Notes under the pieces: model-generated
The model's input: only the letters and a program-made list of their open reading frames with translations
Databases searched by the model: none
Told to the model about the DNA's origin: nothing
Part shown: piece by piece, positions 41,822 through 50,789 of the stretch
How the letters are laid out: each line of letters begins with the position of its first letter
Numbering within the stretch: position 1 is the first letter of the stretch
Program-made: the position numbers and the translations under genes
Assembly: GCA_947564645.1 (NCBI GenBank)
Contig: CANOCU010000002.1
Coordinates: 1 to 64,000 of the forward strand
Direction of reading: 5' to 3'
DNA: 64,000 nt
DNA from: an uncultured Lachnospiraceae bacterium
GTDB lineage: Bacteria; Bacillota; Clostridia; Lachnospirales; Lachnospiraceae

Positions 41822-43021
41822 ATGATGAATCAAAATGGCTATGCAAAGGACCCAAAACTGATCGGAACCCACTACGGCGAGGAGTATGAGCATTACTACA
41901 ATGCCATCGTGCCGCCGGTTTTCCTCAATTCCCTGAATGTATTCCCATCCATCGACGACTATTATGACAGCGATAAGACGGATAAGCATGTATACTGCTA
42001 TGGCCGCGTCCAGAATCCGACCGTCCGTATCCTGGAGGATAAGATCGCGGCGCTGGAGCATGGGGAGGGAGCCTTTGTCTTCGCCTCGGGGATGGCGGCG
42101 GCCACGACGGCGGTAATGGCGGTGTGCCGCACCGGTTCGCATATCGTCTGTGTGCGCAATGTGTACGGGCCGCTTAAGACTTTTATGACGCAGTACTGCA
42201 CGGAACATTTCCAGATGCGGATCACCTTTGTCAAAGGGGACAGTCTGGAAGAATTCGAGCAGGCCGTTACGGACGACACGGATCTGGTGGTGTTGGAGAG
42301 CCCTTCTTCCGTTATGCTGACGCTGCAGGATATCCAGTGGGTGTCCGCCATAGCGGGCAGGCACCGGGCAAGAGTCTATATCGACAATAGTTACTGCACG
42401 CCGCTCTTCCAGAATCCCTTGGATCTGGGGGCGGATATGGTCATGCACACCATGTCCAAGTATATCGGCGGCCATAGCGATATCATCGGCGGGGTGCTGG
42501 TGGCAAAAGACCGGGAGCTGCTTCAGAAACTGTCGCTGATGCGGGAATTGTACGGCGGTATCCTGGGTCCGATGGAAGCCTGGCTGGGGATCCGGGGAAT
42601 CCGCACGCTGGAGGTCCGCCTGCGGCAGCATGAGAAGACGGCCATGACTGTGGCGTCGTATCTGGAGAAGCATCCCCGTGTGAAAAGGGTGCATTATCCG
42701 GGGCTTTCTTCCTTCCCGCAGCATGAGCTGATGCAGAAGCAGCAGCGGGGAAACTGCGGCCTGATGAGCTTCGAGATGGACGGTTCGGTGGAGGAGGCGA
42801 AAGCATTCTGCCAGGCACTTTCTGTTTTCAAGATCGGGGTGAGCTGGGGCGGCTTCGAGAGCCTGGTGACCATGCCCTTTGCGAGAGCGTCCGAAGAGGA
42901 GACGGCATGGCTTGGAGGCGCACGGAATCTGATCAGGATCCACTGCGGCCTGGAAGGGGAGGAGAATCTGATCGCGGACTTAGAACAGGCCTTCGCCCGG
43001 ATTGCTCCGGCAGGGGTGTAA
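41822..43021 (+). CDS. Cys/Met-metabolism PLP-dependent enzyme (cystathionine gamma-synthase/lyase type)
   Basis: A 399-residue fold-type I PLP enzyme of the trans-sulfuration family. The phosphate-binding VFASGMAAATTAVMAV motif (about 80-95), YGRVQNPTVRILEDKIAALE, VVLESPSS and VYIDNSYCTPLFQNPLDLGADMVMHT lead to the Schiff-base Lys near 213 in SKYIGGHSD. Substrate (cystathionine, homocysteine or methionine) cannot be fixed from these motifs. ATG at 41822 follows AAAGGAG. The next gene, a response regulator, starts 3 bp after its stop, so it may be cotranscribed with the two-component system. Confidence 0.88.
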   Translation: MMNQNGYAKDPKLIGTHYGEEYEHYYNAIVPPVFLNSLNVFPSIDDYYDSDKTDKHVYCYGRVQNPTVRILEDKIAALEHGEGAFVFASGMAAATTAVMAVCRTGSHIVCVRNVYGPLKTFMTQYCTEHFQMRITFVKGDSLEEFEQAVTDDTDLVVLESPSSVMLTLQDIQWVSAIAGRHRARVYIDNSYCTPLFQNPLDLGADMVMHTMSKYIGGHSDIIGGVLVAKDRELLQKLSLMRELYGGILGPMEAWLGIRGIRTLEVRLRQHEKTAMTVASYLEKHPRVKRVHYPGLSSFPQHELMQKQQRGNCGLMSFEMDGSVEEAKAFCQALSVFKIGVSWGGFESLVTMPFARASEEETAWLGGARNLIRIHCGLEGEENLIADLEQAFARIAPAGV

Positions 43022-43024
43022 AGT

Positions 43025-43705
43025 ATGAAACTGCTGATCATAGAAGATGACATGGGATTGAACCGCGGTATTTCCTTTGCGCTGGAACAGGAGGGATATG
43101 TGGTGGTAAGCGCGCGCACCCTGCGGGAAGGTGAGACGCTTTTTGAGAGGGAGAAGCCGGAGGCTGTTATACTGGACTTAAACCTGCCTGACGGCGACGG
43201 CCTTGACTTCTGTAAGTGGGTGCGCAAACGGTCCGGTAAGGAGAGCGGGACGGCGATCCTGATGCTGACGGCCAGAGATCTGGAGACGGATGAGATCATG
43301 GGGCTGACGAACGGGGCGGACGACTATATCACGAAGCCTTTCTCGGTTTCTGTTCTAAAGATCCGGCTGCAGAATATCCTGCGCCGGAAAACGGACAGGC
43401 CAGAGGAAGCGCACAAGATCACATCGGGGGATGTGACGCTTGATCTGCGGACCTTTCGCGCTTTCTGTCAGGGGGAAGAGCTGGATCTTAGCATGACGGA
43501 ATTCCGGCTGCTGCAGTTTTTTATGGAAAATAAGAACCGTGCCCTCCTAAAGGAACAGATCCTGCAGCGGGTATGGGATGTGGACGGCAATTACGTGGAG
43601 GAGAATACGCTGTCCGTCAATATCAGCCGCCTGCGTCGGAAGCTGGGCGGCGACCATATCCGCACGATCCAGGGGATCGGGTATCTGTGGGAGGAGAAGA
43701 CATGA
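43025..43705 (+). CDS. OmpR-family response regulator
   Basis: A 226-residue regulator with a receiver domain (1-118; acidic pocket EDD at 7-9, phospho-acceptor Asp51 in LDLNLPDG, Lys in TKPFSV) and a winged-helix C-terminal domain (about 130-226) ending in RTIQGIGYLWEE. It overlaps its kinase by 4 bp. Together they lie upstream of an FtsX-type ABC transporter, an arrangement used for antimicrobial-peptide sensing and resistance, so that transporter is the likely target. Confidence 0.94.
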   Translation: MKLLIIEDDMGLNRGISFALEQEGYVVVSARTLREGETLFEREKPEAVILDLNLPDGDGLDFCKWVRKRSGKESGTAILMLTARDLETDEIMGLTNGADDYITKPFSVSVLKIRLQNILRRKTDRPEEAHKITSGDVTLDLRTFRAFCQGEELDLSMTEFRLLQFFMENKNRALLKEQILQRVWDVDGNYVEENTLSVNISRLRRKLGGDHIRTIQGIGYLWEEKT

Positions 43706-44673
43706 CGGGACAGGCTTTGATCTGGATCCTGCTCCTTTGTCTTGTGTTGTGCCTGGCAGCGCTTGCCGTGAGCACAACCTATTTCTTCCTGCAGTGGCGG
43801 AAGATGGACCGGATCCTGGACAGCTTTCAACAGGGAGGAGCCGACGGCGAAAGCCCTGGCCTGCGGGATGATCTGGATATTCGGGAGACCAGGGAGTCTA
43901 GGATCGTCAGTCAGCTGCGGCGTATCCTGTCAACCGCCCGGTTTCGGGAAGAGCGGGCGGTGGGGGAGAAGGACCAGGTCATGGAACTGCTCTCGGACTT
44001 ATCCCACCAACTGAAAACGCCGCTTGCCAATATCGTGATGGATACGGAGCTTCTGCAGGAAGCGTCGATCAGCGGTGACGAGGAAAGGCGCAGGGAATTT
44101 CTGGAGCACGCAAGGAGCCAGGCGGATAAGATGCAGTGGCTGATGGCCAGCCTTCTGAAGGCTTCCAGGCTGGAGAACGGCATGATCCGGTTCCCGGTGG
44201 AATCTGCCGGAATCAAGGAGACCATCGCCAGGGCGGTGAGCGCTGTCTACGGGCAGGCGGCCGCGAAGAAGATCGAGCTTGTGGTGGAAGAGTTCCAGGA
44301 TTTCTGTCTGCTGCATAATCCGAAGTGGACTGCGGAAGCGCTATCCAATCTTCTGGAAAATGCCGTCAAATATTCGCCGGAATACAGCTGTGTCCGGGTG
44401 AGGATTGCCAGACTGGATCTCTACACGAAGATTACTGTGGAAGACGAGGGGATCGGTATCGAAGAGAAGGAATATCCACTGCTCTTTAAGCGTTTCTACC
44501 GCGGCAGGGCGGTGGAGCAGCAGGAAGGCAGCGGGCTTGGGCTGTATCTGGCGCAGCTGATCGCGCAGCAGGAGAAAGGGTATATCACGGTGACGTCGAA
44601 GGTTGGGCAGGGGAGCTGCTTTTCTTTGTTTTTGCCAAATGAGGACAGGGGATATGCAGGATCGAAGTTATAA
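43702..44673 (+). CDS. Sensor histidine kinase
   Basis: A 323-residue membrane kinase with an N-terminal hydrophobic segment (about 6-30) and almost no extracellular part. The phosphorylation site is His102 in SDLSHQLKTPLAN, followed by N-box NLLENAVKYSP, G1 EDEGIGI, F-box and G2 GSGLGLYLAQ. Lack of a sensor domain fits kinases that take their signal from a partner ABC transporter. Start ATG overlaps the regulator stop. Confidence 0.93.
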   Translation: MTGQALIWILLLCLVLCLAALAVSTTYFFLQWRKMDRILDSFQQGGADGESPGLRDDLDIRETRESRIVSQLRRILSTARFREERAVGEKDQVMELLSDLSHQLKTPLANIVMDTELLQEASISGDEERRREFLEHARSQADKMQWLMASLLKASRLENGMIRFPVESAGIKETIARAVSAVYGQAAAKKIELVVEEFQDFCLLHNPKWTAEALSNLLENAVKYSPEYSCVRVRIARLDLYTKITVEDEGIGIEEKEYPLLFKRFYRGRAVEQQEGSGLGLYLAQLIAQQEKGYITVTSKVGQGSCFSLFLPNEDRGYAGSKL

Positions 44674-44710
44674 GACCTCAATCCTGCACTGATGTTCTTT
44701 CGTTCTTTTG

Positions 44711-45868
44711 TCATAATTGATACCTGTCAGCAGGATTTACGACGGCTTCGAAATCGTCGTCCTTCAATGCTTTCTGAAATTCCAGCATCAGTTCCTTGTT
44801 TGGTATGGAGAGTTCGCCATCGTGGTAAGAAAGAAATCCGTATATGATCATGGCGGCATAGATGTCTTCCCTGTTGGAGGGTGCTTCCTGACCAGCGGTA
44901 TACTCGTTCCATATTTCAATTCTGACAGGCATGTGGTTGACCATTTTCACAATGTCGTCTCTGACTTCTCCAATGTTATATTTCAGGAAAAATAAGACCT
45001 CATCCATTTTGCCGGTTTTTGTCCAGTAACTCCGGCATTTTCCATTGATCAGCGCCAGAATGACAGAACGTGGATTGTATAATTTCCGGCCATCGTCGGC
45101 AAGATAACCATTATACCACTCTGCGATCTCATCTAATGTTAGTTTTGACTGCCGGGCACATAGAGAGGCAGTTTCTTCTTCGGTGAATCCGAAATACTCA
45201 TCGAAAAAAGAATCATTGAGCATAGTATATTCGTCAAACATGTTAAGTGCGGATCCTGTACTGTACTTCTTGATGGGCAGGACGCCTGTCATATAAGCCA
45301 ATGCCACATAGGAACGGTCTTTTAACAGATATCTTAAAAATTCCAGAAAGTCACTGTGGTTTTCCCGGTACAGATCATGACTGAAAATATAATCCCACTC
45401 ATCGATAAAGAAAATAAATTCATCTTTTGTAGCAGTCAGAAGATCGGGCAGGCTGCGGAATTCTTCACCTTTCAGTTCAGGATAGAGCTCTTCAATATCG
45501 TCTGTGATTGTGCCTTTGATCAGAGCGATATAGTCATTGTACGAATTACCGCTGTCGGGCAGACAGTTTAAGCTCAGATGAATGATATTATATTGATTGA
45601 GGTGTGCGGCATAACTGCTGCATTTTCCGATACGAAGACTGTCGAAGATGGAAGCGGAGGGACAGGTCTTTCCATAGTAAGCCCCAAGCATATTCAACAC
45701 CGATGTCTTACCGAAGCGGCGGGGCTTTGTAATACAAAGATACCGATTCTTCGTGTGGATCCGATCATTTACCTTCTCGATGATCAGGGATTTGTCAACA
45801 AAGTATTTATCGTTGCAAAGCATTTGAAAATCTTTGTATGCGGAATCTGTGTTGATATAGAGTGCCAT
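44711..45868 (-). CDS. AAA-ATPase_like protein, C-terminally truncated
   Basis: A 385-residue protein with the AAA-ATPase_like domain: YFVDKSLIIEKV, P-loop ITKPRRFGKTS, Walker B FIFFIDEWDYIF, MTGVLPIKKY and WYNGYLADDGRKLYNPRSV. Family members normally continue for another ~150 residues with a PD-(D/E)XK nuclease domain (DUF1703); here the protein stops after VVNPADRYQL, so that domain is missing. Start at 45868 is preferred over upstream in-frame ATGs because AAAGGATGAT lies before it. It sits on the opposite strand inside a two-component/ABC transporter locus. Probably a decayed mobile-type gene. Confidence 0.75.
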   Translation of the reverse strand: MALYINTDSAYKDFQMLCNDKYFVDKSLIIEKVNDRIHTKNRYLCITKPRRFGKTSVLNMLGAYYGKTCPSASIFDSLRIGKCSSYAAHLNQYNIIHLSLNCLPDSGNSYNDYIALIKGTITDDIEELYPELKGEEFRSLPDLLTATKDEFIFFIDEWDYIFSHDLYRENHSDFLEFLRYLLKDRSYVALAYMTGVLPIKKYSTGSALNMFDEYTMLNDSFFDEYFGFTEEETASLCARQSKLTLDEIAEWYNGYLADDGRKLYNPRSVILALINGKCRSYWTKTGKMDEVLFFLKYNIGEVRDDIVKMVNHMPVRIEIWNEYTAGQEAPSNREDIYAAMIIYGFLSYHDGELSIPNKELMLEFQKALKDDDFEAVVNPADRYQL

Positions 45869-45989
45869 ATACTGGATCATCCTTTCTGATGCGCTGTGAC
45901 AGGCTGCATGTTTGGAATTGTTTTCGGTTATCGTCACTTTGATTCTAACATATTGTATGTGTGTTTGCCATCCTGAAGGCGGAAACTTC

Positions 45990-46053
45990 TGACAAAATTG
46001 TCACATCTTTTCCTTCCCTCTGTCAGCATGTTGTAAGAAGTATCTGATAGAAT
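45990..46053 (+). promoter_or_regulatory. Dyad and weak extended -10 before the ABC transporter
   Basis: TGACAA-AA-TTGTCA at 45990-46003 and TGA-TAGAAT (extended -10) at 46045-46053 with no good -35, which would fit activator (response-regulator) dependence. Confidence 0.4.
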
Positions 46054-46104
46054 AAGAGCGTAAGATACGACCGGCAGCAGGCCAGGCAAGAATGGAGGAG
46101 TTCT

Positions 46105-46980
46105 ATGAAAATACTGGAAACCAGGGATCTGAGAAAATATTACGGACACGGCGACACGCAGGTGAAGGCGTTAGACGGCGTCAACCTGTCTATCGGGGAA
46201 GGGGAATTTGCGGCGGTGGTGGGTACCTCCGGATCCGGGAAGTCCACGCTTCTGCATATGCTGGGCGGGCTCGATTACGCCACGGGCGGTTCGGTCATGG
46301 TGGCGGGGAAGAAGATCTTCGAGCTGAACGAGAATGAGCTCACCATATTCCGCAGGCGGCAGATCGGCTTTATCTTCCAGAGTTATAATCTGGTGCCGAT
46401 CTTAAGCGTCTATGAGAATATCGTCCTGCCCATGGAGCTGGACGGGCGCAGTGTGGATGAGACTTTCTTAAAGGAGATCGTGCGCATATTGGGACTGGAG
46501 AATAAGCTTGACAACTTGCCGGGACAGCTTTCCGGCGGACAGCAGCAGCGGGTGGCCATCGCCAGGGCATTGGTGACGAAGCCGGCTATCATCCTGGCCG
46601 ATGAACCGACCGGAAATCTGGACAGCAGGACGACCCAGGAGGTATTGGGGCTTTTGAAGCTGACGGGAGAACAGTTCCATCAGACTATCGTGATGATCAC
46701 GCACAATGAGGCGCTGGCCCAGCTGTGCGACCGGGTGATCCATATCGAGGACGGCCGGATCGTGGACGACCATATGCCGGGAAGCAGGCCGGAGAGTCCT
46801 ATGCCGGGAAGCAGGCCGGAGAGTCCTATGCCGGGAAGCAGGCCGGAGGATGCTATGCCGGGAAGTCGGCAGGATGCTGCTGCGGGGCAAAGAGACGCCG
46901 CAGGCCAGGGCGCTATGAAGCAGAACGGTATGGGGGAGAAAACGGGATCCACGGCAGCGGCGAAGGAGGTGCGCGCATGA
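46105..46980 (+). CDS. MacB/LolD-type ABC transporter ATP-binding protein with repeat tail
   Basis: A 291-residue ATPase. Walker [11 protein letters not shown]-loop [11 protein letters not shown], signature [15 protein letters not shown] and Walker [14 protein letters not shown] are intact, and the domain ends near 220. The remaining ~70 residues are unusual: three copies of a 9-residue unit MPGSRPESP and a diverged fourth, from a 27-bp tandem repeat (46774-46854), then a Gln/Ala/Gly-rich stretch. The stop overlaps the permease start as ATGA. It likely energises efflux or resistance to envelope-active compounds. Confidence 0.92.
   Translation: MKILETRDLRKYYGHGDTQVKALDGVNLSIGEGEFAAVVGTSGSGKSTLLHMLGGLDYATGGSVMVAGKKIFELNENELTIFRRRQIGFIFQSYNLVPILSVYENIVLPMELDGRSVDETFLKEIVRILGLENKLDNLPGQLSGGQQQRVAIARALVTKPAIILADEPTGNLDSRTTQEVLGLLKLTGEQFHQTIVMITHNEALAQLCDRVIHIEDGRIVDDHMPGSRPESPMPGSRPESPMPGSRPEDAMPGSRQDAAAGQRDAAGQGAMKQNGMGEKTGSTAAAKEVRA
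46774..46878 (+). repeat. 27-bp in-frame tandem repeat
   Basis: Units at 46774-46800 and 46801-46827 are identical; 46828-46854 differs at its end; a shorter fourth copy follows from 46855. All three frames stay open through it, so unit loss or gain keeps the protein in frame. Confidence 0.85.
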
Positions 46981-49811
46981 GAAACAACAACGGGACATCC
47001 ATCCGCAAACTGTCAAACCGCAGCCTGCGAAGCAACCGTATGAGGAATCTCTTTGCGGTACTGGCGATTATTCTGACGGGCATCCTGTTTACGGCGGTTT
47101 TTTCCCTGACAGGCGGCGCCATGCAGGTGTCTCAGGAGGAGACCATGCGGGAGATCGGGACCAGATCCCATGTGGGACTGAAGGCAGCCACAAGGCAGCA
47201 GTATGAGAAGGTCATTGCGGATCCGCTGGTGAAGGAAAGCAATTACAACATTTTTATCGGTGTGGCGGAAAACTTCGTGAAGCGACAGGCGGAAGTCCGC
47301 TATCAGCCGGAGGAGAGCGCACTTGCGGATATGTTCATCACACTGGAGGAGGGGCATATGCCGGAGGCGGACGAGGATATCATCGTAGATACGTTTATCC
47401 TGGATGAATTGAGACTGCCTTATGAACCGGGGCAGAAGATCCCGCTGCGGTTTACCTTCATGGGAGAGACGATCGAAGACGAGTTTACGGTCTGCGGCTG
47501 GTATCAGGGAGATACGGTCGCTCATGCCAGCGAGCTGTTCCTGTCGGAGAGTTACTGGATGAAACTGCGGGGCGCTTATACGGATGAGGATTTCAGGCGT
47601 TGGGGAGAGAAACACCCCGAGGACAAGGGCGTGGGACTACTGGCGGTTAATCTGAATCTTGACAAGGCGCGTAATCTGGAAGAGAAGATACAGACCATCA
47701 TCCGCAATGCCGGTTATGAACCGGAGACGGAGCTTGGTTACGGTGTCAACTGGGCTTATATGGGCAGCCGTTTGGAGGCATTGGATCCGTTCACGATCCT
47801 GATCCTGCTTGGCGCGGTGGCGGTGATTCTGTTCACCGGCTATCTGATCATTTACAATATCTTTCAGATATCCGTGATCAGCGACATCCGGTTCTATGGG
47901 CTGCTTAAGACGATCGGCACCACGAAGAAGCAGATCCGCAGGCTGGTGAGACGGCAGGCGCTTATGCTGTCCGCGGTGGGGATTCCTGTCGGGCTGCTTG
48001 TTGGCTATGGGATCGGGGCAGTCGCCCTGCCCTTTATGCTCAGCTTCATGGATTATTCGGGTATGGAAATCTCCCTGAAGTTCCAGCCCTGGATCCTGCT
48101 GTGCAGCGCAGGATTTTCCGCGTTCACGGTTTTCATAAGCAGCCGTAAGCCGGGTAAGATCGCAGGAAGCGTATCGCCCATCGAGGCGGTCAAGTATACC
48201 CGGGAGAGCAGCCTTACGGCTTCCCGCAGGCATCGGAGAAAGTCTGTCGGGGAAGAAAAATACAGGCAGGAGGAGGACAGCCGTACAGAGCCTCATAGCC
48301 GCCGGAGAAAGCCTGTCGGGGGAGGGAAATACAGACAGGAAGAGAGCAGAAACAGAGAAAGCCTGGCAAAGAAGAGACGTAAGAGACATAGCAGGAAGAA
48401 GAGCGGCAGATTCAGCGCCGTTTCCATGGCTCTTTCCAATCTGGGACGCAGCAGACGTACGACGGCCGTGGTCATTACGGCGATCTCTTTAAGCATCATT
48501 CTGTTGGTGATCGTGATGACGGCGGTGGGAAGCTTCCGCATCGACCGGTTTATCGAAGAGCGGATCGCCGGGGATTTCCTGCTTGGCAATATCAGTCTGA
48601 CCGGCAGCTACAGGAGCAGCGACTTGTCGATCGAACCGGATTTCCTGGAACTGGCGGATGCGCAGGAAGGCATCGAAGGACGCCGGGAAATGTGGCAGCG
48701 GTATGTGACCTGGATGCAGCTTGACGAACAGGCCAGGGAGAGGCTGCGGAACCTGCAGACGGAGGATAAGCTCAGACGTGATACACATTCGGCAGCAGGG
48801 CTGCAGAAGCTGCTGGCGGGCGAAGAGTCAATGGAAGGTAATTGTTTCGGTTACAGCGAGGCGCTTTTTGACAATGTGAAGGTTCTGGAAGGGACTCTGG
48901 ATCCGGAAAAGTTTAAGACCGGGGAGTATGTGCTGCTGACGCAGATTCTTGGCAATGATTTCCTGCCGCCGGAAGAACATGTCTACAAACCGGGGGATAT
49001 CGTGACGATAGAGTGGGCGACCAAAGATTCGGTTATCCATGAGATCACGGATGCCGGGGGTGAGACCATCGATGTGGTATACGAGAACCTTGCTAAGAAG
49101 CAATATCAGGTCATGGCCATCGTTGACATTCCCTCCAGTATGGGAATCAGCCGCTACACGGCCAACGGCTGCGACATGATCCTGCCGCTGTCGGAGTTCG
49201 GCATCGAAGAGACGGACGGGACAGGTATCGAGTCGTATGACAGATATCAAGGGGAGAATTTCATGAATTGTTTCGCCGTCTCCTATCAGGTCAGAGAGGA
49301 GGACCGGGCGGCTTTCGAGTCGGCGCTTAAGGCATATACGGATCAGAATCCGCAGATGGGCTATCTGACGAAGGAAACGCTGCAGAAAGAATTCGAAGGC
49401 ATGGTGACGGTGATCACCACGATCGGGATCGCTCTTGCCGGGGTGATCGCCCTGATCGGCGTTCTGAACTTTATCAATGCCATCGTGACGGAAATCATTT
49501 CCAGAAGACGGGAATTTGCCATGCTGCAGAGCATCGGCATGACAGGCGCTCAGCTGCTTGCGACCTTAATCTGGGAGGGCGTCAGCTATATCGCGATCTC
49601 CGGGGCGATCAGTTTCGTGCTGGGAAGCATTCTGGCCTGGCTGGTGCTGCGGGCCTTAAACGGGGTGATCCTGTTCTTCGAATACCGGTTCCAGATCCTG
49701 CCCTTTGTGATTGTGCTGCCGGTCCTGTTATTGGTGGCAGCGCTTGCGCCGGCAGTCTGCTACAGGCAGATGCGAAAGAAGAGCGTTGTGGAGCGGCTGC
49801 GGGAAGAATAA
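46977..49811 (+). CDS. FtsX/MacB-type ABC transporter permease
   Basis: A 944-residue permease with two FtsX-like halves. The first has a membrane helix near 25-45, an extracellular domain to about 265, then three helices; the second repeats this with a helix near 500 and three C-terminal helices (ITTIGIALAGVIALIGVLNFINAI and following). MLQSIGMTGAQL and LLKTIGTTKKQI are the coupling motifs. Between the halves (about 400-480) is a Lys/Arg-rich cytoplasmic insert containing a duplicated RRKxVGxxKYRQEE block. It pairs with the preceding ATPase. It is not the ten-helix BceB type. Confidence 0.9.
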   Translation: MRNNNGTSIRKLSNRSLRSNRMRNLFAVLAIILTGILFTAVFSLTGGAMQVSQEETMREIGTRSHVGLKAATRQQYEKVIADPLVKESNYNIFIGVAENFVKRQAEVRYQPEESALADMFITLEEGHMPEADEDIIVDTFILDELRLPYEPGQKIPLRFTFMGETIEDEFTVCGWYQGDTVAHASELFLSESYWMKLRGAYTDEDFRRWGEKHPEDKGVGLLAVNLNLDKARNLEEKIQTIIRNAGYEPETELGYGVNWAYMGSRLEALDPFTILILLGAVAVILFTGYLIIYNIFQISVISDIRFYGLLKTIGTTKKQIRRLVRRQALMLSAVGIPVGLLVGYGIGAVALPFMLSFMDYSGMEISLKFQPWILLCSAGFSAFTVFISSRKPGKIAGSVSPIEAVKYTRESSLTASRRHRRKSVGEEKYRQEEDSRTEPHSRRRKPVGGGKYRQEESRNRESLAKKRRKRHSRKKSGRFSAVSMALSNLGRSRRTTAVVITAISLSIILLVIVMTAVGSFRIDRFIEERIAGDFLLGNISLTGSYRSSDLSIEPDFLELADAQEGIEGRREMWQRYVTWMQLDEQARERLRNLQTEDKLRRDTHSAAGLQKLLAGEESMEGNCFGYSEALFDNVKVLEGTLDPEKFKTGEYVLLTQILGNDFLPPEEHVYKPGDIVTIEWATKDSVIHEITDAGGETIDVVYENLAKKQYQVMAIVDIPSSMGISRYTANGCDMILPLSEFGIEETDGTGIESYDRYQGENFMNCFAVSYQVREEDRAAFESALKAYTDQNPQMGYLTKETLQKEFEGMVTVITTIGIALAGVIALIGVLNFINAIVTEIISRRREFAMLQSIGMTGAQLLATLIWEGVSYIAISGAISFVLGSILAWLVLRALNGVILFFEYRFQILPFVIVLPVLLLVAALAPAVCYRQMRKKSVVERLREE
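48212..48358 (+). repeat. Duplicated basic block in the permease linker
   Basis: Two near-copies encode RRHRRKSVGEEKYRQEE and SRRRKPVGGGKYRQEE, about 70 bp apart. Confidence 0.6.
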
Positions 49812-49823
49812 AGAAAAGCAGAC

Positions 49824-50279
49824 TCATTCAATTTCACCGGTAAGAAAAGCGTTAAGGATATTCTGCGGCGCATCATAATAGAAGCTGCTGTTGTAATCGT
49901 CAATCTTGTCGCTGACAAAGGAATTGTAGGCTTCGAACAGCGCGTCAACCACGGCTATATTCTTCTCGTGGGCGATACCGAGAATCAGCCGCTTGTATAC
50001 TTTACCGATATCCCAGTGGCTGGGGACGGCGTATCTGGCGGCGGCAATATTATCAAATGTCCCTTCGGTAATATGGGCATCAGCGATGAAATCATGGCTG
50101 GCGGCATCGATATTGTCGCTGTGATAGACATCGGCCAGATCATATATTTTGGCAACAGAGGGTCTGCCGAGTGCATTTACTACGGCAGACCTTTTGTTTT
50201 TGGTCTTTCTTGCGATATAGTCGATCAGGCTGCAGGTAAAAAACAGATCGTTTGCTTTTTGCTCTTCTCGTCCGGACAT
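49824..50279 (-). CDS. DUF3791-like protein of a DUF3990 locus
   Basis: A 151-residue soluble protein. The N-terminal half (LFFTCSLIDYIARKTKNKRSAVVNAL, KIYDLADVYHSDNIDAASHDFI) resembles the DUF3791 type of partner that accompanies DUF3990 proteins; the C-terminal half holds VPSHWDIGKVYKRLI and SDKIDDYNSSFYY. These gene pairs look like toxin-antitoxin systems, but function is unproven. It lies downstream of a broken DUF3990 gene on the same strand, with a dispersed repeat element inserted in between (50298-50324). Convergent with the permease gene. Confidence 0.55.
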   Translation of the reverse strand: MSGREEQKANDLFFTCSLIDYIARKTKNKRSAVVNALGRPSVAKIYDLADVYHSDNIDAASHDFIADAHITEGTFDNIAAARYAVPSHWDIGKVYKRLILGIAHEKNIAVVDALFEAYNSFVSDKIDDYNSSFYYDAPQNILNAFLTGEIE

Positions 50280-50297
50280 GTTTTCTTTTTCCTTCTA

Positions 50298-50324
50298 CTA
50301 TAGTTAACGACATTAGAAATTTCG
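50298..50324 (-). repeat. ATGTCGTTAACTATAG element with CGAAATTTCTA extension
   Basis: On the minus strand CGAAATTTCTA precedes ATGTCGTTAACTATAG, matching 37780-37806 almost exactly; it lies 18 bp upstream of the 151-residue protein. Confidence 0.65.
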
Positions 50325-50347
50325 TTTTCGGATGTTGTTCTTGTTTA

Positions 50348-50590
50348 CTAATATGGCTTAGGTCTTAATGATTCACTGGATACATATTCCAGGCATTTCA
50401 AGGCGGCGGGCATACAGAAATTGATCTGGTGTGTCGGGTATTTAAACTTTGCCATGGCCCAGCGTACTGCCTGCTCACGGATCACGGTACAGTAAAAGCC
50501 TGGGCCGAAGTCTTTCGTATTTCTTTTTATGATAATTTCCGGGCGTTCTACGGCGGTATAGCTGCCGTGATAGACTGTCATTTTACCCAT
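50348..50590 (-). pseudogene. DUF3990 (ADP-ribosyltransferase-like) gene with internal deletion
   Basis: The first ~48 residues match the start of DUF3990 (TVYHGSYTAVERPEI, KDFGPGFYCTVIREQAVRWA). The final residues (THQINFCMPAALKCLEYVSSE) correspond to the family's C-terminal end (Q-F-T-x-x-AL-x-CL-x-F). About 80-90 middle residues expected in a full ~150-residue protein are missing without frame loss, so the toxin-like enzyme is unlikely to work. A TTAGCGT-N15-ACGCTAA dyad at 50612-50640 lies upstream and may be the old operator. Confidence 0.6.
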
Positions 50591-50611
50591 ATGGCGGGGT
50601 GATCCTTCCTT

Positions 50612-50640
50612 TTAGCGTGTTCGCAGAACCAAAACGCTAA
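50612..50640 (-). promoter_or_regulatory. Inverted repeat upstream of the DUF3990 gene
   Basis: TTAGCGT (50612-50618) and ACGCTAA (50634-50640), 22 bp before the start; possible operator. Confidence 0.4.
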
Positions 50641-50789
50641 GGGACAAGTACGTCCATTCAGTGGATTATGGTATAGGTCATGGTGAACCATGCAGTTAAG
50701 TATACAATCTAAGTGATAAAGATAGAGAAAAAAGAAGTATTTTTATTGATTTTTGTGCCATGCAAAATATTCAATGCTACGGATATTTT

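Noticed and set aside
46725-46976. N-terminal extension of the permease frame through the ATPase tail
   Set aside because: The extension only exists because the 27-bp repeat is open in all frames; the ATG at 46977 overlaps the ATPase stop as ATGA and starts a normal FtsX protein.
43025-49811. Classical BceRS-BceAB bacitracin module
   Set aside because: The permease has two MacB/FtsX halves with two extracellular domains rather than the ten-helix BceB layout with one.
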